Below, piece after piece: positions 6,392 through 15,862 of a DNA stretch of 60,400 nt. The stretch lies in contig NZ_CALHIF010000063.1 of NCBI RefSeq assembly GCF_938030755.1, positions 1 to 60,400 on the forward strand. The letters are read 5' to 3'. The notes under the pieces were generated by a model. It was not told the DNA's origin. It was given only the letters and a program-made list of their open reading frames with translations, and searched no databases. A program made the translations under genes and the position numbers. Source of the DNA: an uncultured Granulicatella sp. (GTDB taxonomy: Bacteria > Bacillota > Bacilli > Lactobacillales > Aerococcaceae). Each line of letters opens with the position of its first letter. The first letter of the stretch is position 1.

Positions 6392-9300
6392 ATGCCATTT
6401 ACAACTTTACAAGTGTTCAGTAGCTATTCGTTATTGAAAAGTACGATTCGTTTAAATGAGTATGTAGAAACTGGAAAATTATTAGGATACAAGCAACTAG
6501 CGCTAACAGATGATGGAGTTCTACATGGTGCTGTTGAATTTTATGAGCGTTGTATCAAAAATGGAATTCAGCCGATTTTAGGATGTACTTTCGAAGTAGC
6601 TTGGAAGAGTGATTCCTCTAAAAAAGAAATGGTTATCGTTTATGCCAAAGGCGAAAAGGGGTACGAATCCCTCCTGAAACTCTCAACCCTTTATCAACAA
6701 GGATTAATGTGGACTAAGGAGATGACAGAGTGGATTACAACTCATAGTGAGGATGTGAAAATCGTCCTTCCTCCACTGGATAGTGAATGGGTTGCGGCTC
6801 ATTTGAAAGGGAGACAGGAAACCGTTCTTCGTGCTGTGAAGGAAGAGTTCTCTGGCGTAGAAATAGCTGTAGGAATTACTCGCGAAATGGTCGAACGAGA
6901 TGAGTTTGACAAGATGCGGGAAGGGATTGAAGCATCTGGTGTGATTCCAGTTGCCTTTAGTATTTCACGGTATTTAAATACAACCGATTATTTTCCTTGG
7001 AAAGTTTTACAAGCCATTCGACTAGGGGAAACCCTTTCGTTTACACAGGAGGACGCAACAGGGAGTGAGTCTTTACCAGAAGCTACTTCGATGACGAAGA
7101 TGTTTCAAACAGTTGAAGGAGGAGTACTACTTTCTAACTTAGAACAATTTACAAAAGATTTAGTGGTAGAGATTCCTCTAAGAGACACCATGCTTCCTAA
7201 ATTTCCAGTACCAGGCGGGAAGAAAAGCGCACAGTTCCTTTATGAATTATGTGAAGCCTCTATGATTGAAATGGGGGTAACGACCCCTATTTATGTGAAT
7301 CGTCTTAAAGAAGAATTAGAAGTTATTCACGATATGGGATTTGATGACTACTTCCTTATCGTTTGGGATATTATGCGTCATGCTCGTGAACAAGGTATCC
7401 AAACTGGAGCTGGTCGTGGATCTGCTGCAGGTTCGTTAGTTGCGTACCTCTTGCATATTACAGGCGTTGACCCTATTCAGTATAACTTGCTATTTGAACG
7501 TTTCTTAAACCGTGAACGTTATACGATGCCCGATATTGACTTGGATTTTCCAGATGATAGACGGGAAGATATTTTAGCCTATATCGTTTCAAAATATGGA
7601 AACCAAAATGTAGCGCAAATTGTAACGTTTGGTACGCTTGGGGCAAAACAAGTCATTCGTGATGTATGTAAAGTCTTTGGCGAAAATATCATTACTGTTC
7701 AGAAGTTTTCAAACAATATCGCTCAAGGGAAAGTGACGCTGGATCAAACGTATAAAGAAAATAAGGCGTTTAGAGAACATGTAGAAAGTAGCGAACGCAA
7801 TCGAAAGCTCTATCAAGTAGCGAAAGCTCTTGAAGGTCTTCCACGCCATTCGTCTGTTCATGCTGCAGGCGTCGTATTATCGCAAGAAGAATTGACGAAG
7901 ACAGTTCCTTTAATGAAACGAGATAAGGGATACTCAACACCGTTACATGAAGAGGATTGGATGCTCACACAATATGCAATGCAAGCTGTTGAAAAAGTAG
8001 GTCTTCTCAAGATGGACTTGCTTGGGTTAAGTAACCTTACATTGCTTCATAGAGCGATTCAACAAACACAAAAAATCACGAAAAAAGCATTGGATATTAC
8101 AAAAATTCCTCTAGACGATGAGCGGACGTTTGAACTTTTTCAAAAAGCTCAAACAAATGGAATTTTCCAATTTGAGTCAGACGGTATTCGTCGCGTCTTG
8201 AAGGAAATGAAACCAACAGAATTTGAAGATTTAGTCGCAGTACTTTCATTGTACCGTCCAGGGCCAATGGAGCAAATTCCTCATTTTATTAATCGTAAAA
8301 AAGGGACAGAAATTGTGCAGTATCCTCATGCATCTCTTCAAAAAATTCTTGAACCGACTTACGGTATTTTGGTCTACCAAGAACAAGTTATGCAGGCTGC
8401 AAGTGAAATGGCTGGCTTTTCTTTAGGGGAAGCGGATATTTTACGTCGTGCTATTGGTAAAAAGAATGCTGAATCTATCGCTGCACAAAAGGAAAAATTT
8501 GTTCAAGGTGCAGTTTCAAAAGGATACAAACAAGAAGATGCCGAGACGGTCTACGACTATATTGAAAAGTTTGCTAACTATGGATTTAATAAATCACATG
8601 CAGTAGCTTATGCGATGCTGTCTTATCAATTGGCATACTTAAAGGCAAACTATCCTACAGCGTTCTTTACAGCCTTGTTCCAAAATGCGAGTGCGAAATC
8701 GTCGAAGTTACAAGATTATCTTGTAGAAGCTCGTCAGTTAGGGATTAAGATATTGCCACCAAGTATCAATAACAGTTTTGCTGATTTCGTAGCGGATGAT
8801 AGAGGTGTTGTGGTTGGTCTCAACAGTATTAAGGGAATTAGACGAGACTTTGTTGAAAGTATTGTGAAGAATCGATATGAGTATGGATTGTTCAAAGGCT
8901 TCCAAGATTTTGCCTACAGAATGGGCGCTCAATATACGAAAGAACCGCTTTTAATGGCGTTAATTAATGCGGGGGCCTTTGATGAGTTTGGTGAAACGAG
9001 GGCGACGCTGAAGGCGAATGTAGATGCCGTTGTTAAAAGTGTGAAATTCCATGGATTAAATTTATCACTTGAAGATGATTTAGAAGTAGCCTTCACTCAA
9101 GTAGAAGAAGAACCATTACTTCAAAGGATTGGAGAAGAAATTGAAGTCCTTGGCTTTTCAGTTTCGCCACATCCTTCTTCGAAATACGATCCTCTTTTGA
9201 AGAATGGATGGATTCAAGCAATTCAATCCGTTTTTGAAGAAGGATATATGCGTTTTGTAGGGTTGATTGTGGATATTCGTAAAATCTCGACTCGTAAAGG

Positions 9301-9745
9301 TGAGCAAATGGCGTATGTTACACTTCAAGATTCGTCTGGCATGATCGATGTAGTTGTCTTTCCATCAACACTTGCTGAAATCTATCAGCATCTTCAACAA
9401 AATACGATGGTTCTTATGGAAGGTCGTGTGAAGAGAGGACAAAGAGGTCAATGGCAATTACAATTAAATCGTATGTATCCGATGAGTTTTGCTGATAAGT
9501 TGCTAGCTGATTCATCTAAAAAATTGCAAATTGCGATTCGTCCAGAAAAACATACTCCAGAAGTATATGCGGAAATCAAACAACTCGTGACCAAATATAA
9601 AGGAGTGACACCTGTTGAATTATTCCTTGTGAATAGTAAGACGCTCGTAAAGAATTCTTTTGCAAACGGTGTAAACCTTGAATCAAAACTAATCCCTAGT
9701 CTTATCGACATTTTAGATAAAGAATGTATAAAAATTGTAAAATGA
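6392..9745 (+). CDS. dnaE: DNA polymerase III alpha subunit, DnaE type
   Basis: DnaE is the replicative polymerase that, in low-GC Gram-positives, extends primers before hand-over to PolC. The protein has 1117 residues. An N-terminal PHP domain covers about residues 1-200. The palm includes GAGRGSAAGSLVAY (about 339) and the catalytic PDIDLDFPDDRRED (about 379-392) with paired aspartates. The fingers and beta-binding region follow. A C-terminal OB fold near residues 945-1020 contains RFVGLIVDIRKISTRKGEQM. The PHP domain looks degenerate: the usual QVHSxYSLL reads QVFSSYSLL, and LTDDH reads LTDDG, so metal ligands are missing. GAGGAGG precedes the ATG. Confidence 0.96.
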   Translation: MPFTTLQVFSSYSLLKSTIRLNEYVETGKLLGYKQLALTDDGVLHGAVEFYERCIKNGIQPILGCTFEVAWKSDSSKKEMVIVYAKGEKGYESLLKLSTLYQQGLMWTKEMTEWITTHSEDVKIVLPPLDSEWVAAHLKGRQETVLRAVKEEFSGVEIAVGITREMVERDEFDKMREGIEASGVIPVAFSISRYLNTTDYFPWKVLQAIRLGETLSFTQEDATGSESLPEATSMTKMFQTVEGGVLLSNLEQFTKDLVVEIPLRDTMLPKFPVPGGKKSAQFLYELCEASMIEMGVTTPIYVNRLKEELEVIHDMGFDDYFLIVWDIMRHAREQGIQTGAGRGSAAGSLVAYLLHITGVDPIQYNLLFERFLNRERYTMPDIDLDFPDDRREDILAYIVSKYGNQNVAQIVTFGTLGAKQVIRDVCKVFGENIITVQKFSNNIAQGKVTLDQTYKENKAFREHVESSERNRKLYQVAKALEGLPRHSSVHAAGVVLSQEELTKTVPLMKRDKGYSTPLHEEDWMLTQYAMQAVEKVGLLKMDLLGLSNLTLLHRAIQQTQKITKKALDITKIPLDDERTFELFQKAQTNGIFQFESDGIRRVLKEMKPTEFEDLVAVLSLYRPGPMEQIPHFINRKKGTEIVQYPHASLQKILEPTYGILVYQEQVMQAASEMAGFSLGEADILRRAIGKKNAESIAAQKEKFVQGAVSKGYKQEDAETVYDYIEKFANYGFNKSHAVAYAMLSYQLAYLKANYPTAFFTALFQNASAKSSKLQDYLVEARQLGIKILPPSINNSFADFVADDRGVVVGLNSIKGIRRDFVESIVKNRYEYGLFKGFQDFAYRMGAQYTKEPLLMALINAGAFDEFGETRATLKANVDAVVKSVKFHGLNLSLEDDLEVAFTQVEEEPLLQRIGEEIEVLGFSVSPHPSSKYDPLLKNGWIQAIQSVFEEGYMRFVGLIVDIRKISTRKGEQMAYVTLQDSSGMIDVVVFPSTLAEIYQHLQQNTMVLMEGRVKRGQRGQWQLQLNRMYPMSFADKLLADSSKKLQIAIRPEKHTPEVYAEIKQLVTKYKGVTPVELFLVNSKTLVKNSFANGVNLESKLIPSLIDILDKECIKIVK

Positions 9746-9763
9746 AAAAGTTTTTGAAAATGA

Positions 9764-9792
9764 AAGACATTTGCTGTTAAAAGTGATAGAAT
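9764..9792 (+). promoter_or_regulatory. Probable promoter of pfkA-pyk
   Basis: AAGACA (9764-9769) and TAGAAT (9787-9792) are spaced by 17 nt in the 99-nt gap between dnaE and pfkA. Both boxes are 4-5 of 6 matches. Confidence 0.4.
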
Positions 9793-9844
9793 AAGTACGA
9801 ATGGGCTTGTTCCAGTTAAAAATAAATCTAAGAGGTGAATCTTT

Positions 9845-10810
9845 TTGAAACGTATTGCTGTTTTAACAAGTGGAGGAGACGCTCCTGGGATGAATGCTGC
9901 TGTACGTGCGATTGTACGTAAGGGTATTTATGAAGGCTTTGAAGTCTACGGGATTAATTATGGATATGCCGGTTTAGTTGCTGGTGATATTCGTAAATTA
10001 AATCCGTCTGACGTGAGCGACATGATTGGTCGTGGGGGTACATTCTTGTATTCTGCGCGTTATCCTGAATTCGCAAATCGCGAAGGACAAGAAAAAGGGA
10101 TTGAACAATTAAAGAAATTTGGGATTGAAGGTCTTGTTGTTATCGGTGGTGACGGAAGCTATCAAGGTGCTGTTGCTTTAACAAAACTTGGATTCCCAAC
10201 TGTTGGGGTTCCAGGAACAATCGACAATGATATTCCGGGTACGGAGTATACAATCGGTTTTGATACTGCAATCAATACTGTTTTAGAAGCGTTAGACCGT
10301 CTTCGTGATACTGCAACATCACACGTTCGTACGTTTATCGTTGAGGTTATGGGTCGTCGTGCTGGAGATATTGCACTTTGGACAGGAGTTGCCAGTGGTG
10401 CAGAACAAATCTTAATTCCTGAACAAGATTTCGATTTAGCTAAGGTAGCAGAAGAAATCAAACAAGGACGCTTAAACGGTAAGAAACACACATTGATTCT
10501 TCTAGCAGAAGGTGTAATGTCAGGTGAGGAACTTGCAAAGAAACTACTTGAATACGATAGTGATTTCCATACTCGTGTAACAGTACTTGGACACGTACAA
10601 CGTGGTGGAGCTCCAAGTGCACGTGACCGTGTACTTGCGAGCCGTATGGGTGCTAAAGCAATTGATTTATTAAAAGAAGATATCGGTGGTGTGTGTGTTG
10701 GTGTTAAAGCTGAAGAAATTATTTACAGCGATATCGTAGAAACATTAGCGAATGGCAAACATTTACCTAACTTAGAGTTGTATCAACTAAATAAAGAAAT
10801 TTCATTCTAA
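9845..10810 (+). CDS. pfkA: ATP-dependent 6-phosphofructokinase
   Basis: PfkA phosphorylates fructose 6-phosphate to fructose 1,6-bisphosphate, the committing step of glycolysis. The 321-residue length fits the bacterial ATP-type tetramer (319-320 in relatives). Visible motifs are TSGGDAPGMNAAVRA (about 8-22), GGDGSYQG (about 101-108) and PGTIDND (122-128) with the catalytic aspartate at about 127. VEVMGRRAGDIAL and GHVQRGGAPSARD follow. Translation starts at TTG 9845, preceded by AGAGGTG. No upstream in-frame ATG gives the canonical MKRIAVLTSGG. pyk follows after 21 nt, the standard pfkA-pyk operon. Confidence 0.98.
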   Translation: MKRIAVLTSGGDAPGMNAAVRAIVRKGIYEGFEVYGINYGYAGLVAGDIRKLNPSDVSDMIGRGGTFLYSARYPEFANREGQEKGIEQLKKFGIEGLVVIGGDGSYQGAVALTKLGFPTVGVPGTIDNDIPGTEYTIGFDTAINTVLEALDRLRDTATSHVRTFIVEVMGRRAGDIALWTGVASGAEQILIPEQDFDLAKVAEEIKQGRLNGKKHTLILLAEGVMSGEELAKKLLEYDSDFHTRVTVLGHVQRGGAPSARDRVLASRMGAKAIDLLKEDIGGVCVGVKAEEIIYSDIVETLANGKHLPNLELYQLNKEISF

Positions 10811-10831
10811 AACTAAAGGAGTCAACATAAA

Positions 10832-12250
10832 ATGAAAAGAACTAAAATTGTATGTACTATTGGACCTGCTAGTGAAGCACCAGAAAAATTAGCAGCATTA
10901 GCAGAAGCAGGAATGAACGTTGCACGTCTAAACTTCTCACATGGGGACCATGAAGAACATTTAGCTCGTATCAACGCAATCAAAAAAATCCGTGAAGAAA
11001 CTGGACGTGTTATTGCGATTCTTTTAGATACAAAAGGACCAGAAATCCGTACACATGATATGGAAAATGGTGCGATTGAATTCCACACTGGTGACGTTGT
11101 TCGTATTTCAATGACTGAAGTTTTAGGAACAAAAGAAAAATTTTCTATTACTTACCCAGAATTAATCAACGATGTTAAACCTGGTTCAATTATCTTAGTA
11201 GATGATGGTTTAGTAGGGTTAGCCGTTACTGAAGTAGATCATGCGAATGGTGAAATCGTCTGCGTGGTAAACAACAGTGGTGTTGTTAAAAATAAAAAAG
11301 GGATTAACGTTCCTGGCGTTAAAACAAAATTACCTGGTATCACTGAAAAAGACCGTGCAGATATTATCTTCGGTATTGAAAATGACATCGACTTCATCGC
11401 AGCAAGTTTCGTTCGTCGTGCATCAGATGTTCAAGAAATTCGCGATTTATTAAAAGAACATAATGCAACTCACATTCAAATCATTCCAAAAATCGAAAAC
11501 CAAGAAGGTATTGACAATATTGACGAAATCTTAGCATTATCTGATGGTTTAATGGTTGCTCGTGGAGACATGGGTGTTGAAATCGCTGCGGAAGAAGTTC
11601 CAATCGTTCAAAAAATGTTAATCAAGAAATGTAACACATTAGGAAAACCAGTTATTACTGCTACTCAAATGTTAGATTCAATGCAACGTAACCCACGCCC
11701 AACACGTGCGGAAGTTGGTGACGTAGCGAATGCTATCTTCGACGGAACAGATGCAGTTATGTTATCTGGTGAATCTGCAGCAGGGGATTACCCAGTAGAA
11801 GCCGTTCGTACAATGGCAAATATCTGTGTTCGTACAGAACAAGAAATTCGTGTACGTGATAAATTCAAATTAAAAGCATTTGATGAAACAGATGTGGCAG
11901 AAGCAATTGGCCGTTCAGTAGCTCATACAGCTAAAAACTTAAAAGTAAAAACAATCGTTGCTGCAACTGAATCAGGACATACTCCAAAAATGATTTCTAA
12001 ATTCCGTCCTGACGCAACAATCTTAGGTGTAACTTCAACAGAACGTCAACAACGTGCAATGGCATTAATCTGGGGTGTGAAACCTGTAATCGTGGATCGT
12101 GCTCAATCTACAGACGAAATGTTCGATATCTGTATGCAAGCCGTTCGTGACCACCACAATGCACAAGAGGGCGATTTAGTCATCATCACTGCTGGTGTAC
12201 CTTTAGGAATTAAAGGAACAACTAACATGATGAAAGTTGCTCGCGTATAA
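10832..12250 (+). CDS. pyk: Pyruvate kinase
   Basis: Pyruvate kinase converts phosphoenolpyruvate and ADP to pyruvate and ATP, the final ATP-yielding step of glycolysis. The protein has 472 residues. Signature segments include RTKIVCTIGPASE, NFSHGDHEEH, LDTKGPEIRT, IPKIENQEG, MVARGDMGVEI and TDAVMLSGESAAG. It ends soon after the allosteric C-domain, so it is the short form without the extra PEP-utiliser-like domain of the Bacillus enzyme. It is co-transcribed with pfkA, has an AAAGGAG ribosome-binding site, and ends at a strong terminator. Codon use is strongly biased towards preferred codons, as expected for high expression. Confidence 0.98.
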   Translation: MKRTKIVCTIGPASEAPEKLAALAEAGMNVARLNFSHGDHEEHLARINAIKKIREETGRVIAILLDTKGPEIRTHDMENGAIEFHTGDVVRISMTEVLGTKEKFSITYPELINDVKPGSIILVDDGLVGLAVTEVDHANGEIVCVVNNSGVVKNKKGINVPGVKTKLPGITEKDRADIIFGIENDIDFIAASFVRRASDVQEIRDLLKEHNATHIQIIPKIENQEGIDNIDEILALSDGLMVARGDMGVEIAAEEVPIVQKMLIKKCNTLGKPVITATQMLDSMQRNPRPTRAEVGDVANAIFDGTDAVMLSGESAAGDYPVEAVRTMANICVRTEQEIRVRDKFKLKAFDETDVAEAIGRSVAHTAKNLKVKTIVAATESGHTPKMISKFRPDATILGVTSTERQQRAMALIWGVKPVIVDRAQSTDEMFDICMQAVRDHHNAQEGDLVIITAGVPLGIKGTTNMMKVARV

Positions 12251-12268
12251 TTTATTGAAATAATGCTC

Positions 12269-12309
12269 AAAAGCTTGAACAACCCGTAAAAAGTTGTTCA
12301 AGCTTTTTT
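12269..12309 (+). terminator. Intrinsic terminator of pfkA-pyk
   Basis: AAGCTTGAACAAC and GTTGTTCAAGCTT form a 13-bp perfect stem with a 9-nt loop, followed by TTTT. Confidence 0.9.
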
Positions 12310-12387
12310 GGTTTATGAAGTCCTTTGATAAATTAATGAGAAATCGTTAGAAATACAAGGATATAAATGACTGTAAGCCCTATTTTG

Positions 12388-12396
12388 TGGTAAAAT
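12388..12396 (+). promoter_or_regulatory. Extended -10 promoter of cvfB
   Basis: TGG immediately before TAAAAT (12391-12396) lies 33 nt upstream of the cvfB start. No convincing -35 is seen. Confidence 0.4.
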
Positions 12397-12429
12397 AAAA
12401 GGACAAATGTAAAGAGAAGGAGGTTTGTT

Positions 12430-13293
12430 ATGACAAGTGAATTATCGACCGTTGTTCAAGCCATTATCACGGATGAAAATGAAAAGTACTTTTTCGTTCA
12501 AAAGAGTGGAGAAACATTCCGTCTAAAAAAAGACGACACTACAGAATCCCTCAAGATTGGAGATGTAGTAACGGGTTTTTTATATGAAAATTCTTCCCGT
12601 AAAAAAGTCTTCACCTTAAAGGTTCCAGAAATAACAAATGAAAGTTATGGATGGGCAAGCGTGACTCAAGTCAGAAAAGACTTAGGGGTTTTCGTAGATA
12701 TTGGCTTAGAAGATAAAGATATGGTAGTTTCATTGGATGAACTTCCAAGTATGAAAGAATTGTGGCCAAAAAAAAATAATCGTTTATATGTCACTCTGAT
12801 TAAAGACAAAAAAGACCGCACATGGGCAACGATGGGAGACGGACAGGCATTAAACGAGAAAGTGATTCGTGGTCATAAAGGACAGTTGAATAAAGATCTA
12901 ACTGGAATCGTGACACAAGTGAGACTTGTAGGAACGACCATTATGACACCAGAAGGATATAAATTGTTCTTGCATCCTTCAGAACGTATGTATGAACCAA
13001 CGCTTGGAGAAGAAATTACCGTTCGTGTGATTGGGCTTCGTCCTGATGGAGTACTGAATGTTTCGATGAGACCAAGAGCGCATGAGGCCATTGGAGACGA
13101 TGCAGAGATGATTGTGGCGATGCTAAAAAATCGTCCAACTAAAACACTTCCTTATTGGGATAAAACAGATCCAAAGACTATCAAAGAGATTTTTGGAATT
13201 AGTAAAGGGCAATTTAAACGTGCCATTGGAAACTTGTTAAAGGCAAAACGAATTACACAAGAAGAAGGATTTATTCATCTAATTGAAGAATAA
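12430..13293 (+). CDS. cvfB: S1-like RNA-binding protein, CvfB/YitL family
   Basis: A 287-residue cytoplasmic protein with tandem S1/OB-type RNA-binding modules and a C-terminal winged helix. The second module includes GWASVTQVRKDLGVFVDIGL. The third includes LTGIVTQVRLVGTTIMTPEG and a tail ILNVSM-type strand (GVLNVSMRPR). The C-terminal winged helix reads GISKGQFKRAIGNLLKAKRI. This architecture matches CvfB (conserved virulence factor B in Staphylococcus), which binds RNA and affects gene expression. AGAAGGAGG precedes the ATG. fur follows closely and may be co-transcribed. Confidence 0.88.
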   Translation: MTSELSTVVQAIITDENEKYFFVQKSGETFRLKKDDTTESLKIGDVVTGFLYENSSRKKVFTLKVPEITNESYGWASVTQVRKDLGVFVDIGLEDKDMVVSLDELPSMKELWPKKNNRLYVTLIKDKKDRTWATMGDGQALNEKVIRGHKGQLNKDLTGIVTQVRLVGTTIMTPEGYKLFLHPSERMYEPTLGEEITVRVIGLRPDGVLNVSMRPRAHEAIGDDAEMIVAMLKNRPTKTLPYWDKTDPKTIKEIFGISKGQFKRAIGNLLKAKRITQEEGFIHLIEE

Positions 13294-13311
13294 TGAGTGG
13301 AGGCGAGTCGC

Positions 13312-13761
13312 TTGTCATCTATTTCTATTGAAGGGATTCAAAAGAAGTTACAAGAAGAAGGATTTAAACTAACCATGCAAAGACAGGCAACAGTTGAGAT
13401 TCTTCTGGAACATTTAAATGAACTACTGACAGCTGAAGAGATTTATATGTTTGTGAAAGAAAAGTATCCAGATATTGGATTAGCAACTGTTTATCGAACA
13501 TTAGAAATTTTAACGGATTTAGAGGTAGTTACCAGAAATATATTTGACGATGGTATTGGTCGCTATCACTTGAAGCAATCTGTTAACCGACATTTTGCAC
13601 ATCATTTATTGTGTGTTAAATGTGGTCAAATTCAAGAAGTTGAAGAGGACCTTCTCATTGATGTAGAACAGAAAGTATTAGAGCAGTTTCGCTTTCAGGT
13701 GCTGGATCATCGTCTGACTTTCCATGGAATTTGCAAAAATTGTCAGCAAAAGGAAGGGTAG
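13312..13761 (+). CDS. fur: Fur-family metal-dependent transcriptional regulator
   Basis: A 149-residue Fur-family repressor with an N-terminal winged helix (LTMQRQATVEIL..., DIGLATVYRTLEIL recognition helix) and a C-terminal dimerisation domain. The metal motif reads HFAHHLLCVKCGQIQEVEED, followed near the end by a second CxxC (CKNC). These are the regulatory His site and the structural zinc site. I place the start at TTG 13312 because GGAGG (13299-13303) lies 8 nt upstream. An in-frame GTG at 13297 overlaps that site. Order fur-xerD-deoB-punA matches Bacillus, supporting iron-type Fur, though specificity cannot be proven here. Confidence 0.88.
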   Translation: MSSISIEGIQKKLQEEGFKLTMQRQATVEILLEHLNELLTAEEIYMFVKEKYPDIGLATVYRTLEILTDLEVVTRNIFDDGIGRYHLKQSVNRHFAHHLLCVKCGQIQEVEEDLLIDVEQKVLEQFRFQVLDHRLTFHGICKNCQQKEG

Positions 13762-13764
13762 AAG

Positions 13765-14649
13765 ATGAAAGAAATACACTACTTCCTCGATAGTATTGCT
13801 GTTCAAGGGCTATCTGAGAATACTGTTATGAGCTATAAACGAGACTTGGAGAAGTTTTCTCAGTTTTTAGAAGAACAAAAGGTGACACGTCTGCAAGATG
13901 TGGACCATACAACAATGGTGCTCTTTCTTCAAAAGCTGAAGAAGGATGAGTACGCCGTTAGTTCAACGAGCCGCATGATTAGTTGTTTGAAGAAATTTTT
14001 CCAGTTTCTTGTGCAAGAGCGAATGATAGACAAAGACCCGACGCAACAAATTCATCCACCTAAACCGAAGAAACAGTTGCCCAAAGCGCTGAGTATTGAT
14101 GAGGTGAACCGGTTGCTTGAGGTGCCGGACACGACAACAGTTTTAGGCTTAAGAGACAAAGCAATGCTCGAACTTTTATATGCAACAGGGATGCGTGTAA
14201 GCGAACTGATCAGCATTGAACTGAGTGATTTGCATTTGGAACTTGGATTCTTACAAACGATTGGGAAAGGAAATAAACAACGCATTATCCCGATTGGACA
14301 AGAAGCAACCAACTGGATTCAAAATTATTTAGAGTATGCACGGCCTGCTTTAGAAGACGAGAAGAAGTTATCGAATGTCTTGTTCTTGAATCACAGAGGC
14401 GGTCCGTTTACACGTCAAGGTTTCTGGAAGAATTTAAAGAAAATCGTTCAGACAGCCATGATTACAAAGGAAGTGAGCCCGCATACATTAAGGCATTCCT
14501 TTGCAACCCATATTTTAGAAGCGGGTGCCGACCTTCGGATTGTGCAGGAACTACTTGGGCACTCGGATATTAGTACGACACAAATTTATACACATATTAC
14601 AAACGAACGAATGAAGGAAATTTACAAACAAGCACATCCTCGTTCGTAA
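13765..14649 (+). CDS. xerD: Site-specific tyrosine recombinase XerD
   Basis: XerD pairs with XerC/CodV to resolve chromosome dimers at dif. The 294-residue protein has an N-terminal SAM-like core-binding domain (about 1-85) and a C-terminal catalytic domain. Catalytic residues are visible: Arg in ATGMRVSELI (about 144), Lys in TIGKGNKQRIIPI, HxxR in HTLRHSFATH (about 240-243), His in LLGHSDISTT and Tyr in TQIYTH (about 275). It begins 3 nt after fur, so the two are translationally close. The same fur-xerD(ripX)-drm-pupG order is found in Bacillus subtilis. This is the housekeeping enzyme, not a phage integrase. Confidence 0.94.
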   Translation: MKEIHYFLDSIAVQGLSENTVMSYKRDLEKFSQFLEEQKVTRLQDVDHTTMVLFLQKLKKDEYAVSSTSRMISCLKKFFQFLVQERMIDKDPTQQIHPPKPKKQLPKALSIDEVNRLLEVPDTTTVLGLRDKAMLELLYATGMRVSELISIELSDLHLELGFLQTIGKGNKQRIIPIGQEATNWIQNYLEYARPALEDEKKLSNVLFLNHRGGPFTRQGFWKNLKKIVQTAMITKEVSPHTLRHSFATHILEAGADLRIVQELLGHSDISTTQIYTHITNERMKEIYKQAHPRS

Positions 14650-14673
14650 ATAAAGAAAATGGAGATGGAAACT

Positions 14674-15843
14674 ATGAAATTTAAAAGAATACATGTTATT
14701 GTAATGGACTCTGTAGGGATTGGAGAAGCGCCAGATGCTGCAAAATTTGACGATGCAGGTTCACATACATTGGGTCACATTTCTGAAACTGTAGGCTTAA
14801 ATGTTCCAAATATGCAACGTTATGGTTTAGGAAATATTGCTCCTTTAAAAACAGTTCCACCAGTAGAACATCCTGAAGGAAGCTACACAAAATTAGAAGA
14901 AGTTTCTGTAGGAAAAGATACAATGACAGGTCACTGGGAATTAATGGGATTAAATATTAAAACTCCTTTCCGTGTATTTCCTGATGGTTTCCCACAAGAA
15001 TTATTAGACCGTATTTCTGAATTTTCAGGAAGAGGAATTGTATGTAACTTACCATATAGTGGGACAGCCGTTATTGATGACTACGGTAAACACCAAATGG
15101 AAACTGGCGATTTAATCGTTTATACTTCTGCAGACCCTGTAATGCAAATTGCAGCGCATGAAGAGATTATACCGCTAGAAGAGTTATACCGTATTTGCGA
15201 ATATGCACGTGAAATTACAAAAGATGATCCATACATGATTGGTCGTATTATTGCTCGTCCTTATGTGGGTGAACCTGGGAACTTCCAAAGAACTTCTAAC
15301 CGTCATGATTATGCATTAAGCCCATTTGGAGAAACAACATTAGACTTCTTGAAGAAAGATGGTTTTGATGTGATTGCAATTGGTAAGATTAATGACATCT
15401 TCAACGGACAAGGAATTACAGAATTCGTTCGTACAAAAGACAATATGGATGGTGTGGATAAATTAGTTGAAGTATTGAAGAAGGACTTCACTGGTATGAG
15501 TTTCTTAAACTTAGTAGACTTCGATGCGGTTTATGGACACCGTCGTAATACGAAAGGCTACGGAGAAGCACTAGAAGCGTTTGATGCTCGTATTCCAGAA
15601 ATCGTAGAAAATATGCAAGAAGATGATTTATTAATTATTACTGCGGACCACGGAAATGACCCAACATTCAAAGGGACAGACCACACTCGTGAGTACATTC
15701 CAGTGTTAGCAATCAGCAAATCAATGAAACACCCAACGCACTTACCACAAGGACACTTCAGCGATATTGCAGAAACAATTAGCGAAAACTTTGGAGTTGC
15801 GTCAACTGGTAACGGAACAAGCTTCTTAAAAGAATTAAACTAA
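14674..15843 (+). CDS. deoB: Phosphopentomutase
   Basis: DeoB interconverts ribose 1-phosphate and ribose 5-phosphate (and the deoxy forms), linking nucleoside breakdown to the pentose phosphate pathway. It belongs to the alkaline phosphatase superfamily. Metal and active-site motifs are VMDSVGIGEAPDA at the N-terminus, VGKDTMTGHWELMG with the phospho-accepting Thr, and ITADHGNDPTFKGTDHTRE. I choose ATG 14674 (389 residues) because GGAGATGG (14661-14668) gives proper spacing. An upstream ATG at 14659 overlaps that ribosome-binding site. punA follows after 19 nt. Confidence 0.95.
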   Translation: MKFKRIHVIVMDSVGIGEAPDAAKFDDAGSHTLGHISETVGLNVPNMQRYGLGNIAPLKTVPPVEHPEGSYTKLEEVSVGKDTMTGHWELMGLNIKTPFRVFPDGFPQELLDRISEFSGRGIVCNLPYSGTAVIDDYGKHQMETGDLIVYTSADPVMQIAAHEEIIPLEELYRICEYAREITKDDPYMIGRIIARPYVGEPGNFQRTSNRHDYALSPFGETTLDFLKKDGFDVIAIGKINDIFNGQGITEFVRTKDNMDGVDKLVEVLKKDFTGMSFLNLVDFDAVYGHRRNTKGYGEALEAFDARIPEIVENMQEDDLLIITADHGNDPTFKGTDHTREYIPVLAISKSMKHPTHLPQGHFSDIAETISENFGVASTGNGTSFLKELN

Positions 15844-15862
15844 TACAGAAAGAGGGAACAAC

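Noticed and set aside
13765..14649. Tyrosine recombinase as a sign of an integrated element
   Set aside because: It is housekeeping XerD in the conserved fur-xerD-deoB-punA order, with no phage or att-like features around it.
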